From the NCBI GenBank assembly GCA_947371415.1, contig CANBPJ010000003.1, forward strand, positions 1-34,172: 34,172 nt of DNA, written 5' to 3'. This DNA is from Burkholderiaceae bacterium. GTDB taxonomy: Bacteria; Pseudomonadota; Gammaproteobacteria; Burkholderiales; Burkholderiaceae. The position numbers and the translations under genes are program-made. The notes beneath the pieces are model-generated. The model was not told the DNA's origin, ran no database searches, and worked only from the letters and a program-made list of their open reading frames with translations. Below are positions 32,127 through 34,172 of this stretch, one piece after another (within the stretch, counting starts at the first letter, position 1; every line of letters begins with the position of its first letter).

Positions 32127-33065
32127 ATGTCGGATATTCCAAACCCACTAGGCGCTTTTGATATCTTCAACTCACGATTTGAAGCCAAGCCAAAAAAGGC
32201 AAAAAAGAGTAAAGCTGAAACTATTAAGAAACTTTTTTCTAAGAAAATAGCCAAGAAATTATTTGGGAAAAAGTTTGCCACTCAAGCGCGTACAGAGCTG
32301 GAGATCCAGGAACTAGTAGTGCCTGAAAAGGCAATTGCCAAGCCAAAACGCCCTGCGTTTCAAATTACTTGGGCCAGCAATGCCAGCGAGATTAAAGAAG
32401 CTCAGCGCCTACGTTACAAAGTTTTTGCAGAAGAGATGGGTGCAAACCTTCCTGCTAATCCTGAAAACCTCGATATTGATGAGTTTGATGCCTATTGCGA
32501 TCACCTGTTGATTCGCGACCAAGAATCCCTCAAGGTAGTCGGCACCTATCGCGTACTACCCCCACATAAAGCCTTAGAAATTGGCCGCCTGTATTCTGAT
32601 TCTGAGTTTGACTTGTCACGCTTAAATCATTTGCGCCCAAAGATGGTGGAGCTCGGTAGATCTTGCGTACATGCAGACTACCGCTCTGGCGCCGTCATCA
32701 TGGCACTATGGAGCGGTCTTGCCCAATACATGCAAAAACACGATTATGAAATCATGCTGGGTTGTGCAAGCATCCCAATGGCAGATGGCGGTCACTATGC
32801 GGCCAGCCTCTTTAACTCCCTCAGAAATGAACAAATGGCGCCGGTAGAGAACCATGCATTTCCTCGTCTGCCACTCCCACTGGATCGTCTTAACGGTGGT
32901 TTAGAGGTCGACCCACCGCCGCTGATTAAGGGTTACTTGAAGTTAGGCGCCAAGATTTGTAGTGCCCCAGCATGGGATCCCGATTTCAACACTGCTGACG
33001 TTTTAACAATGCTGCGTCTCTCAGAAATAAATCCGCGTTATGCCAAGCATTTTTTAGGTCTGTAG
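32127..33065 (+). CDS. olsB: OlsB-like N-acyltransferase (ornithine lipid synthesis)
   Basis: A 312-residue protein whose residues 78-300 match the GNAT-like acyl-ACP N-acyltransferase family of OlsB: EAQRLRYKVFAEEMGA, DAYCDHLLIRD, VVGTYRVLPP, VELGRSCVHADYR and IMLGCASIPM. OlsB attaches a 3-hydroxyacyl chain to ornithine to make lyso-ornithine lipid, a phosphorus-free membrane lipid. Residues 21-50 are a strongly basic tail (KPKKAKKSK, FSKKIAKKLFGKKF), possibly for membrane or polyanion binding. AAGGATA lies before the ATG. It is the last gene of the plcP operon, 43 bases after dgkA. Confidence 0.85.
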   Translation: MSDIPNPLGAFDIFNSRFEAKPKKAKKSKAETIKKLFSKKIAKKLFGKKFATQARTELEIQELVVPEKAIAKPKRPAFQITWASNASEIKEAQRLRYKVFAEEMGANLPANPENLDIDEFDAYCDHLLIRDQESLKVVGTYRVLPPHKALEIGRLYSDSEFDLSRLNHLRPKMVELGRSCVHADYRSGAVIMALWSGLAQYMQKHDYEIMLGCASIPMADGGHYAASLFNSLRNEQMAPVENHAFPRLPLPLDRLNGGLEVDPPPLIKGYLKLGAKICSAPAWDPDFNTADVLTMLRLSEINPRYAKHFLGL

Positions 33066-33073
33066 CAGATAGA

Positions 33074-33090
33074 CAGCTCGATCTGAGCTG
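33074..33090. terminator. Weak hairpin between convergent olsB and ppx
   Basis: CAGCTC (33074-33079) and GAGCTG (33085-33090) pair around GATCT in the 33-base gap between the two stop codons. There is no U tract on either side, so intrinsic termination is doubtful. Confidence 0.3.
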
Positions 33091-33098
33091 CCATGGAT

Positions 33099-34172
33099 TT
33101 ACTTCAAACTCACTTTATAAGGCCGGCCGATACGTTCCCATTCGGCCGCTTCTTTTTGCAAGCTAAACTCTGTCAAAGGATGCTCTCTTGCCCAGTCTTT
33201 TGAAAGGCTGACTAGATAAGACCCATCATGCTCCGATACTTTAACCTTTGGTAGGTTGGCATCACTTCTACCGCGGCATAGGGCCTGAGCCAAACGCAAG
33301 CAAAACAACATACGCCAATCCTTAAAGCTCGGATTATTGGCTAGCTTGCCAAGTTTTCCAGTATGGCCAATTAATAATGCGGCTAGTCTTGCTTGATCAT
33401 TTTTTGAGAATCCAGGCATATCTGCATTGCCGGCAATATAAGCAGAGTGCTTGTGATAACCATTATGAGAAATCGACAAGCCAATCTCATGCAAATTGGC
33501 TGCCCACTGAAGCAATGCAATGTTGTCTGATCTACTTTCTACATCAGGCTTAGGCAGTTGCGCTAAAAATTCAGCAGCATGCTGGCCCACCCGCTTTGCT
33601 TGCTCTCGATCCACTGCATAACGTTGCATGAATTGCTCAACGGTCACAAAGCGCATATCGTCATGCTGAGAACGCCCCAAAAGGTCATATAGAACACCGA
33701 CACGCAATGCAGCATCAGTCACCTCCATACTCTCGATACCCAACTCATCAAAGACGGCAATCATGATGGCAAGGCCACCTGGCCAAACAGATCTACGGTC
33801 GTCTTTTAGGCCAAGCAACTCCACCTGGCTGACATTCTCGTATTTCAAAAGATGTTTTTTCATGGCCTTTAAGCCATCGCGCGTAATCAACCCACTAGAA
33901 CTATTGACGCGACCCATAGTCAGACCTTCATTCAGCTGACCGTTGAAGTTATTCTCCGAAATGAGGTCTGCTAAGGCACGTGCCGTGCCAGAAGATCCGA
34001 CCACCTGCCTCCAACCGCTCTTTAAATAAGCGCCTGAAATAACTTGGATCTCGCGACGTGCTGCTAACTCAGCCTCTTTAAAAGCATGGGCATCAATATT
34101 GCCCTTGGGGAAAAAACGAAGGCTATGAGAAACACAACCAATATAGAGGCTTTCCATCAGCTTGGGCTCATA
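33099..34172 (-). CDS. ppx: Exopolyphosphatase (Ppx/GppA), 3' part
   Basis: The frame is open to the right edge (YEPKLMESLYIGCVS), so the N-terminal ATPase-like part lies outside the window. The visible part has MESLYIGCVSHS, VVGSSGTARAL, the catalytic-domain end GGLAIMIAVFDELGI, and the C-terminal HD-like helical domain (ANLHEIGLSISHNGYHKHSAYI). Ppx removes terminal phosphates from polyphosphate; ppGpp inhibits the E. coli enzyme. GppA is the alternative, but LMESL and the C-terminal domain fit Ppx. It is convergent with olsB and adds to the polyphosphate genes in this region. Confidence 0.88.
   Translation of the reverse strand, partial: YEPKLMESLYIGCVSHSLRFFPKGNIDAHAFKEAELAARREIQVISGAYLKSGWRQVVGSSGTARALADLISENNFNGQLNEGLTMGRVNSSSGLITRDGLKAMKKHLLKYENVSQVELLGLKDDRRSVWPGGLAIMIAVFDELGIESMEVTDAALRVGVLYDLLGRSQHDDMRFVTVEQFMQRYAVDREQAKRVGQHAAEFLAQLPKPDVESRSDNIALLQWAANLHEIGLSISHNGYHKHSAYIAGNADMPGFSKNDQARLAALLIGHTGKLGKLANNPSFKDWRMLFCLRLAQALCRGRSDANLPKVKVSEHDGSYLVSLSKDWAREHPLTEFSLQKEAAEWERIGRPYKVSLK

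Overview
The window looks like chromosomal DNA of a low-to-moderate-GC betaproteobacterium of the Burkholderiaceae, most like Polynucleobacter. This is inferred from protein style and gene order (relA, tRNA-Val, thrS and infC in series; beta-type chorismate synthase; gltIJKL; yihY/wrbA/DUF2069), not from a search. Coding density is very high: no gene-free stretch exceeds 300 bases, and several neighbours overlap by 4 bases or end 1 base apart. I see no insertion sequence, prophage, CRISPR array or rRNA.

Layout. 1-6048 (mostly minus): the 5' end of infC with a non-AUG start, thrS, a terminator, tRNA-Val(GAC), a synthetase-only relA, and an unusual single protein joining a cation-diffusion-facilitator metal exporter to an alpha/beta hydrolase. 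6115-9384: the two subunits of a 3-oxoacid CoA-transferase, divergent from ETF-ubiquinone oxidoreductase. 9410-14472: an MFS permease, aroC, a CBS-domain protein and yihY (minus), then wrbA, a DUF2069 membrane protein and a 62-residue unknown (plus), closed by a strong two-way terminator. 14549-16770: a periplasmic double-rhodanese protein and an MFS permease. 16916-18025: a histone H1-like Lys/Ala repeat protein followed by a polyphosphate kinase 2. 18027-19891: an EF-hand protein, two lipoproteins and a carboxymuconolactone-decarboxylase-family protein behind a perfect 16-bp palindrome. 19893-23074: the gltIJKL amino-acid ABC transporter. 23215-23407: tRNA-Arg(TCT) and tRNA-Pro(TGG). 23468-26023: a small DUF2946-like protein and a ZnuD-like TonB-dependent receptor.

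The most interesting part is 26035-34172. Two gene sets diverge from one 85-bp gap that holds a Pho-box-like array: 7-bp units close to CTGTCAT repeated at exact 11-bp spacing. To the right are a PlcP-like metallophosphoesterase, an Agt-like glycosyltransferase, diacylglycerol kinase and an OlsB-like acyltransferase. To the left are a PlsC/OlsA-like acyltransferase, a second PPK2, a divergent tunnel-fold (CYTH/VTC-like) protein and two half-size CHR (chromate-type) transporters. The last four genes of the left set carry overlapping or very close junctions. The exopolyphosphatase gene ppx follows at the window edge.

Taken together this suggests a phosphate-starvation module. PlcP would strip headgroups from phospholipids, Agt would glycosylate the diacylglycerol, DgkA would recycle it, OlsB with the PlsC-like enzyme would make phosphorus-free ornithine lipids, and PPK2 with the tunnel-fold protein would handle polyphosphate. 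The families are recognised from motifs. The shared PhoB control and the link between lipid renovation and polyphosphate in one locus are inference.
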